64,000 nucleotides of DNA from Arthrobacter sp. 9V (lineage in GTDB: Bacteria > Actinomycetota > Actinomycetes > Actinomycetales > Micrococcaceae), in NCBI RefSeq assembly GCF_902506065.1, contig NZ_LR732912.1, forward strand, positions 2,723,016 through 2,787,015, given 5' to 3'. A model generated the notes under the pieces. That model saw only the letters and a program-made list of their open reading frames with translations, was not told where the DNA came from and searched no databases. This document shows positions 8,630 through 17,980 of the stretch, in pieces. A program made the position numbers and the translations under genes. Every line of letters begins with the position of its first letter. Within the stretch, counting starts at the first letter, position 1.

Positions 8630-9015
8630 TTGATTCCTCTGTTGCTTCGGCTTCTAGTCATACTCTAAATCCAAAAGCAGCTCCGACGCGTGCCACGGGC
8701 ACCGGGGCGAGAACCACGGCGCACAGGCCAAAGGCTCCCCATTTAACGTCAGGTTGGGGTCAAATTTGCCAATAACTGACGTGCTCGATCGAAGGTCTAG
8801 ACTCAAAGCTGACGGCGCCTCCAGCCTCGCCAGTCCGCAGAACCAGACACCATCCCCTGCTCAGTCGTTGGTTAGACATCACCGCCTACCACCTACACTC
8901 GGCTCCTGCGCCTGCAAGCCATTCGTGGTCTCACACCTCTGGCATCCAAGGCCCGGTTCTCCGAATTTGAGGCGAATCGTCATGCACGCGGTGGACGACT
9001 TCACCATGAACGTTC
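8630..9015. other. intergenic stretch, left margin of the conjugative element
   Basis: These 386 bases separate the TetR gene from the first conjugation gene. No convincing gene is present. CCACGG occurs twice 22 bases apart (8693, 8715), and GTGCC/GGCAC forms a small dyad at 8690-8702. The element's transfer origin and left end might lie here, since relaxase genes usually sit next to oriT, but neither was recognised, and no copy of the tRNA-Leu 3' end was found. Confidence 0.35.
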
Positions 9016-9357
9016 GTGAACAAGAAGAATCCGGGAGCATCCCAAAACACGAGCAGAGACGTCTACCTAGACCGCGTCGATCGCCTCACCACCGAACTTA
9101 GGTCGCAGTCCACAGAACTCGAGCGCCTCCACGCCATCTACGACGAACTCGACGCACGGAACGGGCTCCTCCACAACGAGGTCCTCCGACTGAAACGAGC
9201 CCAACGCACCAACGTCCAAGACCTCGCACACGTTGCGGCAGCCCTGGTCCACATGTCGAAAATTAAGGGCGTCGCCCTCGACCCAACCACCGTGGGCATC
9301 CTCCGCCGTCGAGGCTGGCTGCCGAGCAAAAGCAGAACCGGGGCGCTTCGTGCATGA
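9016..9357 (+). CDS. small coiled-coil protein preceding the relaxase
   Basis: This 113-residue protein has no recognised domain. Residues about 17-60 (RVDRLTTELRSQSTELERL onward) show heptad-like leucines and charged residues, typical of a coiled coil. The C-terminus is basic (RRRGWLPSKSR). Its stop overlaps the relaxase start in an ATGA junction at 9354-9357, so the two are translationally coupled. A role as a relaxosome helper is inferred from position only. The GTG start lacks a clear ribosome site. Confidence 0.55.
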   Translation: MNKKNPGASQNTSRDVYLDRVDRLTTELRSQSTELERLHAIYDELDARNGLLHNEVLRLKRAQRTNVQDLAHVAAALVHMSKIKGVALDPTTVGILRRRGWLPSKSRTGALRA

Positions 9358-12300
9358 CCATGTCCATCGCCCGGTTGTCCGTAAAGTCCGGGCTGAAATA
9401 CCTCTTCAAGACGACAATGCTCGACGACGCCCGCCCCACTCCCGCGGACACCATCAGTTACTACATGGCAACCGGCACGCCGCAGGGCCGCTGGATCGGT
9501 CGCGGACTCGACGGCATCAACCGAACAACCGGGCAGACGGTATCGGAATCAGACGCTAAGTCAATCTTCCAAGCCGCCCAACACCCTGACACAGCAGCGC
9601 CCCTCGGCCGCGCTTACGGCGAAGCCACCATCACCCAAGAGAACCACGTACAAACCAGCAGTCACCACGCCGTCGCCGGCTTCGACCTCACGTTCAGCGT
9701 CCCCAAGTCCGTCTCGGCACTTTGGGCCCTCACCCCACGCCAACTCCAAGAGCAGATCCTCCAAACCCACCACGAGGCAGTCGAAGCAACGATCCGCTGG
9801 CTGGAGGACTCGGTCATTAACACACGCGCCGGACGAAACGGCATCGCTCACCTCGGGACACGAGGAGTCATCGCCGCCGCCTTCGACCATTGGGAATCAC
9901 GAGCAGGCGACCCTCAACTCCACACCCACGTCGTGATCGCCAACCGCGTCCAGCGCATCACCGACGACGCCTGGACCACACTCGACTCGCGAAGCCTCTA
10001 CAAGGCGGTCGTCGCCGCCAGCGAACACTACAACGGCCTGCTCTTCGACGCCCTGAAACAGACCCTCGGAACCGAAACGGACATCCGCGCACCTGCCCAA
10101 AATACCCACAACCCAAGCCAACAACTGACCGGCATCGACGACGCCCTCATCCGCGAATTCTCCAACCGATCAAGACTCATCGACATCGAGACCGACCGCT
10201 TGGTCACTGCATGGATCGCCGAACACGGCACGCGCCCATCAGCAACCACCACCGTCAAGCTGCGGCAACAAGCGACCCTCTCTACAAGAAGCCCCAAAGA
10301 AGGCGCCCCCACTCCCCTACGCCAGGTTTCGGCCACCTGGCGCGATCGTTCACGGACCAAAGGCTTCGACCCCGAGCGAGTTGTCGCCTCCACCATCCGC
10401 CGATCACACACCCGGCCATTCCGCATTGGCGACTTCGCCCCCGACTGGATTGCCACCGTCGGGCATGTCACCCGTCAGCGCGTCGCCGCTAAGCGGTCTA
10501 CCTGGAATCGCTGGAACCTGATCGCGGAAGCCGAGCGTGTTTGCGCCGAGATCCGTTGCGCCTCACCGGAGGACCGCAACGCGATGATCGACACCGTCGC
10601 CACGGCAGCGGAGCTCCAATCGATTCCGCTCAACGATTACCGCTACAGCCTCCCAGCCGAGGCTGCCGATGATCTCCGTTTTGCGAACCGGAGCGTCTTC
10701 GACTTTCACGGATCACGCCTCTACACGGACGAAGGGAGTCTCGCCTTCGAAGACCAGATCCTTGCGGCCAGGAACGACGACGGCGGGCCGACCGTCAGCG
10801 TGAATGTCGCCATGGCGTCACTCGCCTCGTACAGAAAGGATGGCACGTCGGAGCTGCACCAAGACCAAATTGCGGCAGCCGCCGAAGTCCTGCAGAACAC
10901 CTATCGGCTGGACGCCATCGTTGGCCCTGCCGGCACGGGCAAGACCACAACCCTCGGCGCGATCAAAGCCGCTTGGGAAACTCAGTTCGGTCCGGGCAGC
11001 GTTGTCGGACTGGCTCCGGCTGCTGCGAGCGCCGAGGTTCTTGGCTCGGAGTTGGCCATGATCGCCGAGAACGTGCCCAAGTGGCTCTACGAGTCCGTGG
11101 GAAGCGGTGCGGCCAAACGAAGTTCAGCGTTCTTCGATGCAGAGTCACAGCTCACAGCACACGAGAGTAGGAACGCGGCGAAGTCTCTTCTCGAACAACG
11201 GATCACACGGCTAGCAGCGGAACAGGCTCTGTGGACCTTCAGCACGAATCAGCTCGTGGTGGTCGACGAGGCCTCAATGGTTTCCACGCAGCAACTCGCG
11301 GCCATCGTGGCACAAGCCAAACAGTCTCAGGCGAAGGTGTTGTTGGTCGGCGATCCAGCGCAGCTTGATTCCATCGAAGCTGGCGGTGTTCTTGGCTGGC
11401 TCGACAGGCAGGGGAAGGCAGCCAGGCTGAGTTCGATTTGGCGCTTCCAGCACGCATGGGAGGCGTCGGCTTCTGTGGGGCTTCGTGCAGGCGAGATTAC
11501 CGTCCTCGCTGAGTACGAGCATCATGGGCGGATCACTCACGGCACGTACCTGGACATGTTGGACCGTGCGTATGCCGCGTGGCACGCGGATGTTCTGTCA
11601 GGGCACGCTTCGGTCCTGATCGCTCCCGACAACGAGACGGTCAGCATGCTCAACCAGCGAGCCCAAGCTGACAGGGTGATCTTGGGCGTCGCCGATGCAG
11701 AACAGACACTCGTGCTCCGGGATGGGCTGCAGGCAGGTCGCGGCGACATCGTGATTGCCCGTCGAAACGATCGATCTCTTGTGGACGACCAAGGTGCGTT
11801 CATTCGGAATGGAATTCTGCTTGAAGTGCTGAGCGTCAGCGTGCGTCACCGATCCCTGCATGCTCGTCGGACGGATACGGGCGCAACGGTCGAACTCGGC
11901 GAATCATATCTGGAGTCATTCGTTGAGCTCGGGTATGCCACAACCGCCCACCGGTCCCAGGGCATCACAGTGGACTCCGCCCACGTCGTGGTCACGCCTG
12001 GCCGACTCACCCGTGAACTCCTGTACGTCAGCATGACCCGCGGACGGTTCTCCAACATGGCCTATGTCAGTGAAAACGACCCCGACGAAGACGAGATCCT
12101 TGACCCAAGCACTCGATCCAGCTGGCGAACGATACTCGGCGAAGTCCTCGCCGCAGAAGGTGCGGAGCGAGCGGCCCACGAGGTACGCGACCGTGAACGC
12201 GTCCATGCGGACAGCCTCGAACGGCTGAACCGCGAGTACGACTATCTGGCTCAGATAGCGGCGAGCGCCGATTTGGCAAGAGCTATCGAAGCCCTTTCAC

Positions 12301-12917
12301 CCGGCCTGGCTGTCACACTGCGGGTCTCCCCCGCATGGGGAGCAGCTGTAGCTGCATGGCGCCAGGCGGCAACCACCAATCGCCCAGGGGCGCATCGCGT
12401 ACTCTCCGAATCCCTTGCGGCAGGCGCCACGGCCGATGACCTCACCGCAGTGATGCATTCACGCCTTCGCCGCTACTGCTCCGCGATGCCCCACACAACC
12501 ATCGATCCCCTGTCAGAACAGCTCGTCGTCGAACGTGACGACTTGAAAGAGACTCTGGACCAAGTACGACGGCGGATTGGGAACCGTACGGATCTGATTG
12601 CCAGGGCTGCACTACTTGAGGAACCTGAATGGAAGACCGCCCTTGCCATTGAGCTCGGGGCTCAAACAGATGCGTTCGAGAACGCATCCTTGGTTCGCGA
12701 AGTTGCCGTCTACAGAGATCGCTGGGGTATCCACGACTCCTCCCTTCCTTTCGGTACGGCTCCAGACGACTGGGAATGGGAACAACGAACTCAATGGGAA
12801 CGCCTCCAAGTGGCAGTCCAAAAGGCATCCCAGCCACTTCTTGAGCCAACAGCCATCGTGGACTTCAACGGAATGCAAACCCAGCCAAGCCTTACAAGCG
12901 CGGGTTGGCAGCTTTAA
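9354..12917 (+). CDS. MobF-family conjugative relaxase/helicase (TrwC/TraI-like)
   Basis: This 1,187-residue protein would nick the transfer origin, bind the 5' end through a tyrosine, and unwind the strand for export. The N-terminal relaxase domain has candidate tyrosines Tyr16 and Tyr36/37 and the metal-binding histidines of the HUH family, in FDHWESRAGDPQLHTHVV. The helicase domain follows: Walker A GPAGTGKT at residues 524-531, Walker B VVVDEAS with Asp638-Glu639, and a C-terminal UvrD-like part with AHRSQGITVDSA and YVSMTRGR. It is the only relaxase in the window and lies at the left end of the element, facing the minus-strand secretion operon. Confidence 0.93.
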   Translation: MTMSIARLSVKSGLKYLFKTTMLDDARPTPADTISYYMATGTPQGRWIGRGLDGINRTTGQTVSESDAKSIFQAAQHPDTAAPLGRAYGEATITQENHVQTSSHHAVAGFDLTFSVPKSVSALWALTPRQLQEQILQTHHEAVEATIRWLEDSVINTRAGRNGIAHLGTRGVIAAAFDHWESRAGDPQLHTHVVIANRVQRITDDAWTTLDSRSLYKAVVAASEHYNGLLFDALKQTLGTETDIRAPAQNTHNPSQQLTGIDDALIREFSNRSRLIDIETDRLVTAWIAEHGTRPSATTTVKLRQQATLSTRSPKEGAPTPLRQVSATWRDRSRTKGFDPERVVASTIRRSHTRPFRIGDFAPDWIATVGHVTRQRVAAKRSTWNRWNLIAEAERVCAEIRCASPEDRNAMIDTVATAAELQSIPLNDYRYSLPAEAADDLRFANRSVFDFHGSRLYTDEGSLAFEDQILAARNDDGGPTVSVNVAMASLASYRKDGTSELHQDQIAAAAEVLQNTYRLDAIVGPAGTGKTTTLGAIKAAWETQFGPGSVVGLAPAAASAEVLGSELAMIAENVPKWLYESVGSGAAKRSSAFFDAESQLTAHESRNAAKSLLEQRITRLAAEQALWTFSTNQLVVVDEASMVSTQQLAAIVAQAKQSQAKVLLVGDPAQLDSIEAGGVLGWLDRQGKAARLSSIWRFQHAWEASASVGLRAGEITVLAEYEHHGRITHGTYLDMLDRAYAAWHADVLSGHASVLIAPDNETVSMLNQRAQADRVILGVADAEQTLVLRDGLQAGRGDIVIARRNDRSLVDDQGAFIRNGILLEVLSVSVRHRSLHARRTDTGATVELGESYLESFVELGYATTAHRSQGITVDSAHVVVTPGRLTRELLYVSMTRGRFSNMAYVSENDPDEDEILDPSTRSSWRTILGEVLAAEGAERAAHEVRDRERVHADSLERLNREYDYLAQIAASADLARAIEALSPGLAVTLRVSPAWGAAVAAWRQAATTNRPGAHRVLSESLAAGATADDLTAVMHSRLRRYCSAMPHTTIDPLSEQLVVERDDLKETLDQVRRRIGNRTDLIARAALLEEPEWKTALAIELGAQTDAFENASLVREVAVYRDRWGIHDSSLPFGTAPDDWEWEQRTQWERLQVAVQKASQPLLEPTAIVDFNGMQTQPSLTSAGWQL

Positions 12918-12936
12918 ACTGGACTTGGAGCAACAG

Positions 12937-13443
12937 ATGCCAATGAATCCAGTACTCAAACCAAAAGTCGGTTCACCCGCCCTGATCGTCACTAGCGTGG
13001 TGACACTCTCCCTTGCCCTCGTATTTTCCGTGATGACCTTTACGTTTCCGGCCACTGGCTGGGCACTGGCAGTAGTCGTCGCTACAGCTCTCGTACTGTC
13101 CTTCTTTTGGTACAGGCGAATCCGTGACAACCGTGCCTGGAAGACTGCAAGCCACGCGCAATGGCAGGTATTGGAGTCCTTAAAGGGCTCCAACGTAACC
13201 ACAACCGAGGTGACCGTACTCAGCGTTGACTCCCCTCAGCCGACTGGAGCCTGGATCACCATCCGTTGGAACCACTTCGACTACATCCAGCCTGCATGGC
13301 TCGAAGCACTACCAGAGCCCATTTGGTCCGGCTCCGTGCTCCTCATCCGTCCGGACCCTGAACAGGTGCGCCCCGGCTCCCCTTGGCCCGCTACCTACTC
13401 CATAGCCGCTGACCACGTACTTACGTGGGCGCCGCAGCTCTGA
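12937..13443 (+). CDS. small membrane protein, function unknown
   Basis: This 168-residue protein has two adjacent hydrophobic segments, at about residues 11-33 and 38-54, followed by a soluble domain of about 110 residues with several tryptophans. No family is recognised. It starts 20 bases after the relaxase stop, with GGAG at 12926-12929 before the ATG, so it is probably co-transcribed. The soluble part (VTVLSVDSP, WITIRWNHFDYI) looks like a small beta-rich domain. A link to conjugation, such as entry exclusion, is only a guess from position. Confidence 0.6.
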   Translation: MPMNPVLKPKVGSPALIVTSVVTLSLALVFSVMTFTFPATGWALAVVVATALVLSFFWYRRIRDNRAWKTASHAQWQVLESLKGSNVTTTEVTVLSVDSPQPTGAWITIRWNHFDYIQPAWLEALPEPIWSGSVLLIRPDPEQVRPGSPWPATYSIAADHVLTWAPQL

Positions 13444-13511
13444 TCGGTAGAAGCTACCCGTGACCGTAAAGGGCGCGTATCCGTTAGCCCCAGCACAAGG
13501 CAGTGTGTGCT

Positions 13512-13793
13512 TCAGAGCGGTCGTCCCCGCCATGAATCCCGGTCCACTCGCTTGATCTGCCCAGCCGGGAACCACTCAACGTGGTAGACCCGCCGGTCAT
13601 CCACCCATTCCACCAACCCAAACGACCTCGTGTATTTGATGGCCCTTCCATAGATTTCACCCACGCGAACCAGCGGCTGCTTACCGAAGTCGAGCTCAAT
13701 AATCTTGCCGTCATCCGGCTTGGGGTGATTGTCGTCGGCCTCGATCTGGGCCATCATGCGTGCAAAAGCGATGGAGTCTTGCTTCGGTCTCAT
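13512..13793 (-). CDS. hypothetical protein, 93 residues
   Basis: This is a short acidic-to-basic protein with no recognised domain. Residues about 30-75 (KIIELDFGKQPLVRVGEIYGR, then YTRSFGLVEWVDDRRVYHVEWF) look like a small beta-barrel. The ATG at 13793 is chosen; the frame stays open 25 codons further, but an SOS-like box at 13807-13818 lies there. It is the last gene of the minus-strand conjugation operon, after SSB. Confidence 0.5.
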   Translation of the reverse strand: MRPKQDSIAFARMMAQIEADDNHPKPDDGKIIELDFGKQPLVRVGEIYGRAIKYTRSFGLVEWVDDRRVYHVEWFPAGQIKRVDRDSWRGRPL

Positions 13794-13806
13794 GGAAACA
13801 AGATTA

Positions 13807-13818
13807 GAACATATATTC
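13807..13818. promoter_or_regulatory. LexA-box-like dyad
   Basis: GAACATATATTC fits the actinobacterial SOS box pattern GAAC-N4-GTTC with one mismatch. It lies 14-25 bases ahead of the 93-residue gene. Many ICEs respond to DNA damage, so such a site would make sense, but one short imperfect match is weak evidence. Confidence 0.3.
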
Positions 13819-13898
13819 GAATGCGAGAGGTCGGCGTTGGACAGAGTGCTGCCCACGTCGCGAAACATGCGACGTGGGCAGCGAGTTGCAGGAGCGAA

Positions 13899-14405
13899 TC
13901 AGGCAGACATCTCACTCCCCGGAGTTTTGCCGAAAGGGGACGACACCACCGGGCTTTTGGTCGTCACGTTGTATACGGGCCAGCCCGTCGCGGTCGTCGC
14001 CTCGGGACCCGTCGTCTCTACCGCGGCTTCCGGTTCCGTGACGGCACGGGCCGAGCGCTGGTAGGTGGCGGTCCCGAACCGAAGATCAGGACCAATGGTG
14101 TCAGCAATAATCCGCCGAGCCTCGCGGCGCTCGCCATCCTTGTCGTAAGACCGAAACTCCAGTTCACCCGAAACGGTTACCGGGTCGCCCTTCTTGAGTG
14201 AGGTCGCAGCGTTTTCTGCCAGCATGCGAAAGGCGGAGACGTTGTGGAAGACTGGCTCGCCGTCCCGCCAGGTGCCGTCTGGATTCTGGATGCGCTGGTT
14301 CACAGCGACCCGAATCTTTGCATGCGGCGTTCCGGACTCCCCTATCGTGAGTTCAGGGTCCGCGACAAGGTTTCCCGCGATGGTGATGGGAATTTTTGTG
14401 TTCAT
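13899..14405 (-). CDS. ssb: single-stranded DNA-binding protein, element-encoded
   Basis: This 168-residue OB-fold protein begins MNTKIPITIAGNLVADPEL and continues with VFHNVSAFRMLAENAATSLKKGDPVTVSGEL, the normal SSB core. It would coat single-stranded DNA entering a recipient. The C-terminal 55 residues are a flexible linker ending GSEMSA. The acidic tip DDDIPF or similar, which chromosomal SSB uses to recruit repair proteins, is missing. It follows the ArdC-like gene on the minus strand in the same operon, as is common on conjugative elements. Confidence 0.88.
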   Translation of the reverse strand: MNTKIPITIAGNLVADPELTIGESGTPHAKIRVAVNQRIQNPDGTWRDGEPVFHNVSAFRMLAENAATSLKKGDPVTVSGELEFRSYDKDGERREARRIIADTIGPDLRFGTATYQRSARAVTEPEAAVETTGPEATTATGWPVYNVTTKSPVVSSPFGKTPGSEMSA

Positions 14406-14458
14406 GGTCGGTTACCTTTCTACGCCAACGGGCCTCTCCCATCGGACATCTGTATGGA

Positions 14459-15613
14459 TCAGGGACCTGCGAGCTCGGGGCCAGACATCGAGGCGCCGGG
14501 TCCAGGTACACCTGCGTATGAGGCGGCAGCCGTTACAGCGGGCGAAGCACTGACGGCAGCGAACTTCCCACCAAACCCAGGAGGATCCGAAACAGCAAGA
14601 ATGCTTTTGGTTGCCGCGGTCACCCGCCCCAGCACGGACTTGGCGATGTCTACGCGCGACGTCGGAGCACGGCCCTCCTGCAGTTCCTTCTCGGTCCTGA
14701 TGACCGCGTCAGCCCAGCCAGCCAAGTACGTCGCCGACTGTGGCCCACGATCAATCCCGTGAGCCCTCAGCACTGTGTAAGCGACCGACTCTGCTTCCAC
14801 TTCCGCCAGGCCGCGATGGTTCGCGCTGCTGCCGTAGAGCCGGCCAACACTGTCGTCGGGACCATGCAACAGGACGTGACCGAGTTCGTGGGCAAGGACA
14901 GCCACTCGCTCCTCGCTGCTCATCCAAAGGCCAACTTGGATCCGACGAGCATCGAAGTCTGTGTAACCGCTCGTGTAGCCGTACTGGACACCCGAGACCT
15001 CCACCCGGAAGCTGCGTTCCTTCGCAACATCACACAGCGATTGCCATAGGTCGTCCAGGTTTTCTCCGGACTCAGCGCCTCCGCGCGGCACCAGGATCGG
15101 CGTGCCTTCTGTTTGGGTAACGTCAAAAACGGCTTGTCCCCGCCATCCGGTGACGACGTTCTTCTTACCAAGGCTGATTGCATCGACCGGCGCTGCCAGA
15201 GTTACAGGCAAAAGCTTCCGCTGACCATCCGCCATCTTCAGTTCCTGCATGGAACTAGTCCTCGGTGCGATCACCCACAGCGCGTGCTCGCCCCGCAGCA
15301 CGGTGCGCCCATGACGCGCCCACTCTTTGTAGCCAGCAACGAGAGTCGGTTCCTCGGCACCACGCTGCGCCATCTGCGCCATCAGCAGGGCGACGTTGCC
15401 CCCTGAATATCGCCACAAAGTGGCTGAGGCGTCGAGCAAAACCTGCCACCGCGCCGGTGACTCGATAGCTTGCTCAAGGGCAGTATGGAGCCCTTGGGTG
15501 AGACTCGCGATGCGCTCGTCAGGTGACATTCGAACGCTCGGCGGAAGGCCGGCGTCGTCCGTCCCGCCAGGCAGGTGAGCGTTCGATTCAGGTGCAGCGG
15601 CCACGAAAGCCAT
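14459..15613 (-). CDS. ArdC-like antirestriction protein with HELGH metallopeptidase domain
   Basis: This 384-residue protein has an N-terminal ArdC-like ssDNA-binding region (about residues 33-170, with LLDASATLWRYSGGNVALLMAQ and TLVAGYKEWARHGRTVLRGE). A zinc metallopeptidase domain follows, with HELGH at residues 242-246 and a downstream EVEAESVAY that supplies the third ligand. ArdC proteins bind single-stranded DNA and protect incoming plasmids from restriction. The C-terminal 60 residues are low-complexity. It lies between a DUF4913-like gene and ssb, a typical leading-region group. The domains are visible; the protective role is from the family. Confidence 0.8.
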   Translation of the reverse strand: MAFVAAAPESNAHLPGGTDDAGLPPSVRMSPDERIASLTQGLHTALEQAIESPARWQVLLDASATLWRYSGGNVALLMAQMAQRGAEEPTLVAGYKEWARHGRTVLRGEHALWVIAPRTSSMQELKMADGQRKLLPVTLAAPVDAISLGKKNVVTGWRGQAVFDVTQTEGTPILVPRGGAESGENLDDLWQSLCDVAKERSFRVEVSGVQYGYTSGYTDFDARRIQVGLWMSSEERVAVLAHELGHVLLHGPDDSVGRLYGSSANHRGLAEVEAESVAYTVLRAHGIDRGPQSATYLAGWADAVIRTEKELQEGRAPTSRVDIAKSVLGRVTAATKSILAVSDPPGFGGKFAAVSASPAVTAAASYAGVPGPGASMSGPELAGP

Positions 15614-15689
15614 CCTTCGTACTTCTGGGTCAGTCCTGAGAAGGGATCACTTATCCATGTCCGGCCCGAGCCAGGACGCCATGACCAGT

Positions 15690-16190
15690 TCAGGCCCCAA
15701 ACTGATGAGCGCTCAATTTCCACTCATCGAAAGCGGGCTCCGCGGGCACAACTCTGGCGACCGGTTCCTTATGGCTCTGCAGACCGACGCACCCTGCCGT
15801 TCTCGTATGGGTTCGGAGACGCTCGACGGCGTGTGGGAGCCTTTCGTGGAAGGCCAAGGGACCGAAGCCCGAATCGTCGGAAGTGAAAGAAGCCATCTCC
15901 GCCCGCTGCAGTGCGTAGAGTTCGGCCACCAATTCCGAATGCCGCCACCAGCAATCGGGCACAACAGAGGCAGTCAGCTGGTAGGTGGCGACTAGCCATC
16001 TAACCCATTCAAAGAGCCTCTGCCACACAACTTCAGCCTGTTCCGGTGACATATCGCGCCAGCGGCGAGTAACTCCGGCAGTGCGGGGCGAGGGCTGAAA
16101 TGACGAGCGAAACAACTCAGCCGTCAGCTCATCGTCGAGGTCAGAGACGCGGCCAACTTCGAAGTCGGCATCGTCGGCCTGCGTGCTCAT
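15690..16190 (-). CDS. DUF4913-like protein of conjugative elements
   Basis: This is a 166-residue soluble acidic protein. Residues about 50-100 (VVWQRLFEWVRWLVATYQL, then VVPDCWWRHSELVAELYALQRAEM) resemble the DUF4913 pattern of a tryptophan-rich helix followed by a P-x-CW-x-H motif. That family is found on actinobacterial conjugative plasmids and has no known function. Its ATG overlaps the stop of the coupling protein (ATGA at 16187-16190), so the two are coupled. The family assignment is from memory of the pattern and is tentative. Confidence 0.6.
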   Translation of the reverse strand: MSTQADDADFEVGRVSDLDDELTAELFRSSFQPSPRTAGVTRRWRDMSPEQAEVVWQRLFEWVRWLVATYQLTASVVPDCWWRHSELVAELYALQRAEMASFTSDDSGFGPLAFHERLPHAVERLRTHTRTAGCVGLQSHKEPVARVVPAEPAFDEWKLSAHQFGA

Positions 16191-17980
16191 GATTCAGCCT
16201 CGCTGTTCGATTCCTGCCGGGTCAGGTGACCCGCAGCCAACTCCCGCTCCGTCTCAACTTTCGAACGGCCCAGTTCAGCCGCGTCCTTGCGTTTGTGCCA
16301 GTCGCGCAGGTCAAGAAGTATGGGTCGAGTCCGTCGACCAAGCATGAGGGCAGTACCAACAGGAAGTCGACGGATCTCGTCCAGGCGGATCACCGGAGTA
16401 TCCCGGATCTGTTCGCCGTCCTGGCGCCCTTGAGCGGACCAAGACCGCGTGTTCATGATGAGGCTGCGCTCCCCTAGCAGGCCTGCCAGCGAGCGCAGGT
16501 CACGCTCGTCAGAGCCGCCGCCGAAGATGACCTTGATGATGGCGGAGTCCCAAATAGTCGCCGCTTCCTCAATTGACCATCCGCTGCGTGCTTGGGAAAG
16601 GGATTGCAGGACCACAAGAGTCGAGATGCCAATACCCCCGCCATCAGAAAGCACAACGGGAAGCCCCGGCCACGGAGACAGGTTGGCAATCTCGTCCAGG
16701 ATCAGTGACAACGGTGGATCCAGTCGCCCGCCAGCCGAGACGAACGCCATCTCGCGGGCAGCATAGTCTATGTCGTCAATGAGCGCGGAAAGGTAAGGCC
16801 CTGCCGCCGCTGCCCCGGAGCGAGTGCCTATCAGGTACAAGGTTCCACGCTGCCTGATGAAGGCCTTCGGGTCGAACTCCTGGGCTTCATCCTGCGGATT
16901 CAGCGCCGCCAATACTCGTGGCGAGGACAACGGTGCGACCGCTGCGGAGACTCCGATCCACGAGTTCGAGGTATTGCGAGGATCATCCTCCAGTATCCCC
17001 ATCAAGTCGGCCTGCCAACCGAGCGCGGCTCCCGTGCGGCCGAGGACGTCCAAAGCCTCGCGTGCCAGCACCGGGCTGGATGACCAACGGCGGAAAGCAG
17101 CAATGCCCTCACCGGACAGGGCAGCCGCATGGAGGAGACACTGCAAGACGATCAGCGAGCGCTTCTGCCACGCCGCGTTTTCGCCCTTCATCTCAGTATC
17201 TGCAGTAATCACCAAGGCTCGACGGGTTGCAATATCTGGATCCCCGCACCCTCGGACGGGTGACCAGCGTAGCGTGGACGGCAGTCCCGACATGCCCTGC
17301 GGATCGAACACCGTCACAGGCCGTCCATCACTCATTCGGGCTCGCATGGTCACTACCAGGTTGTCGGCACGCGTTGACGTCGTGACCACCGCCCCTGGCG
17401 CGTCGAGGATCGCGTTGATGACCACATATAGGCCCTTGCCCGACCGCGGCGCACCTTGGATAACCATCGACTCCTCCGTTGAGACATGGATAGTCACACC
17501 CCGCGAGCGCCCGAGAGTCCACGAAACGTCTTGGATACTCGGTCGACTAAGCCCGGGACGCGTGTAGAGACCGCGACGTCGGACGGCTCGGGAGCCAAAG
17601 TCGCGAACAATCTCCGCCCTTCCAGCCACACCGTCCCTGCTGAGGATGTCTTGCCGGAGCCACGCACCAGATTGCTTCCACATCCTCCAACCGAGCACTC
17701 CCCCGACGGCGAGCGCCGCGACTACGGCAAGCACGCCACCCACGATCCACCAAACTGCAGCCAGGTCGGGCGCACACTCTCGCGAAATCCAGTCAACGCG
17801 GCCCACTACCAGCCCGACACCGGCAACGGGATTGAAGAACGACGGCGGCCTGCCGCCACACTGCCGAGGCGTCACCACCGAGGCTGCGGCCTGGACGAGA
17901 AAGCAAAAGACCACATAGCCAGCAATCGCCCACAGACCCACTGACACCATCGGATTGGCGTTTCCAGAACGAGTTCTCAC
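16187..17980 (-). CDS. type IV coupling protein (VirD4/TraG-like ATPase)
   Basis: This 597-residue inner-membrane ATPase would link the relaxase-DNA complex to the secretion channel. There are two N-terminal membrane segments (about residues 12-35 and 74-97). The motor has Walker A GAPRSGKG at residues 176-183 and Walker B LSLILDEIANL in the C-terminal half, followed by VVLQSLSQARSGW, the usual sensor motif of TraG/VirD4 proteins. It starts with GTG and overlaps the VirB4-like stop by four bases (GTGA). It is of the TraM/TraG type common in actinobacterial elements. Confidence 0.9.
   Translation of the reverse strand: MRTRSGNANPMVSVGLWAIAGYVVFCFLVQAAASVVTPRQCGGRPPSFFNPVAGVGLVVGRVDWISRECAPDLAAVWWIVGGVLAVVAALAVGGVLGWRMWKQSGAWLRQDILSRDGVAGRAEIVRDFGSRAVRRRGLYTRPGLSRPSIQDVSWTLGRSRGVTIHVSTEESMVIQGAPRSGKGLYVVINAILDAPGAVVTTSTRADNLVVTMRARMSDGRPVTVFDPQGMSGLPSTLRWSPVRGCGDPDIATRRALVITADTEMKGENAAWQKRSLIVLQCLLHAAALSGEGIAAFRRWSSSPVLAREALDVLGRTGAALGWQADLMGILEDDPRNTSNSWIGVSAAVAPLSSPRVLAALNPQDEAQEFDPKAFIRQRGTLYLIGTRSGAAAAGPYLSALIDDIDYAAREMAFVSAGGRLDPPLSLILDEIANLSPWPGLPVVLSDGGGIGISTLVVLQSLSQARSGWSIEEAATIWDSAIIKVIFGGGSDERDLRSLAGLLGERSLIMNTRSWSAQGRQDGEQIRDTPVIRLDEIRRLPVGTALMLGRRTRPILLDLRDWHKRKDAAELGRSKVETERELAAGHLTRQESNSEAES

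Noticed and set aside
8754..9101. Open frame of 115 codons left of the relaxase helper
   Set aside because: Proline-, serine- and histidine-rich random composition, no ribosome site, and it overlaps the start of the better supported 113-residue gene.
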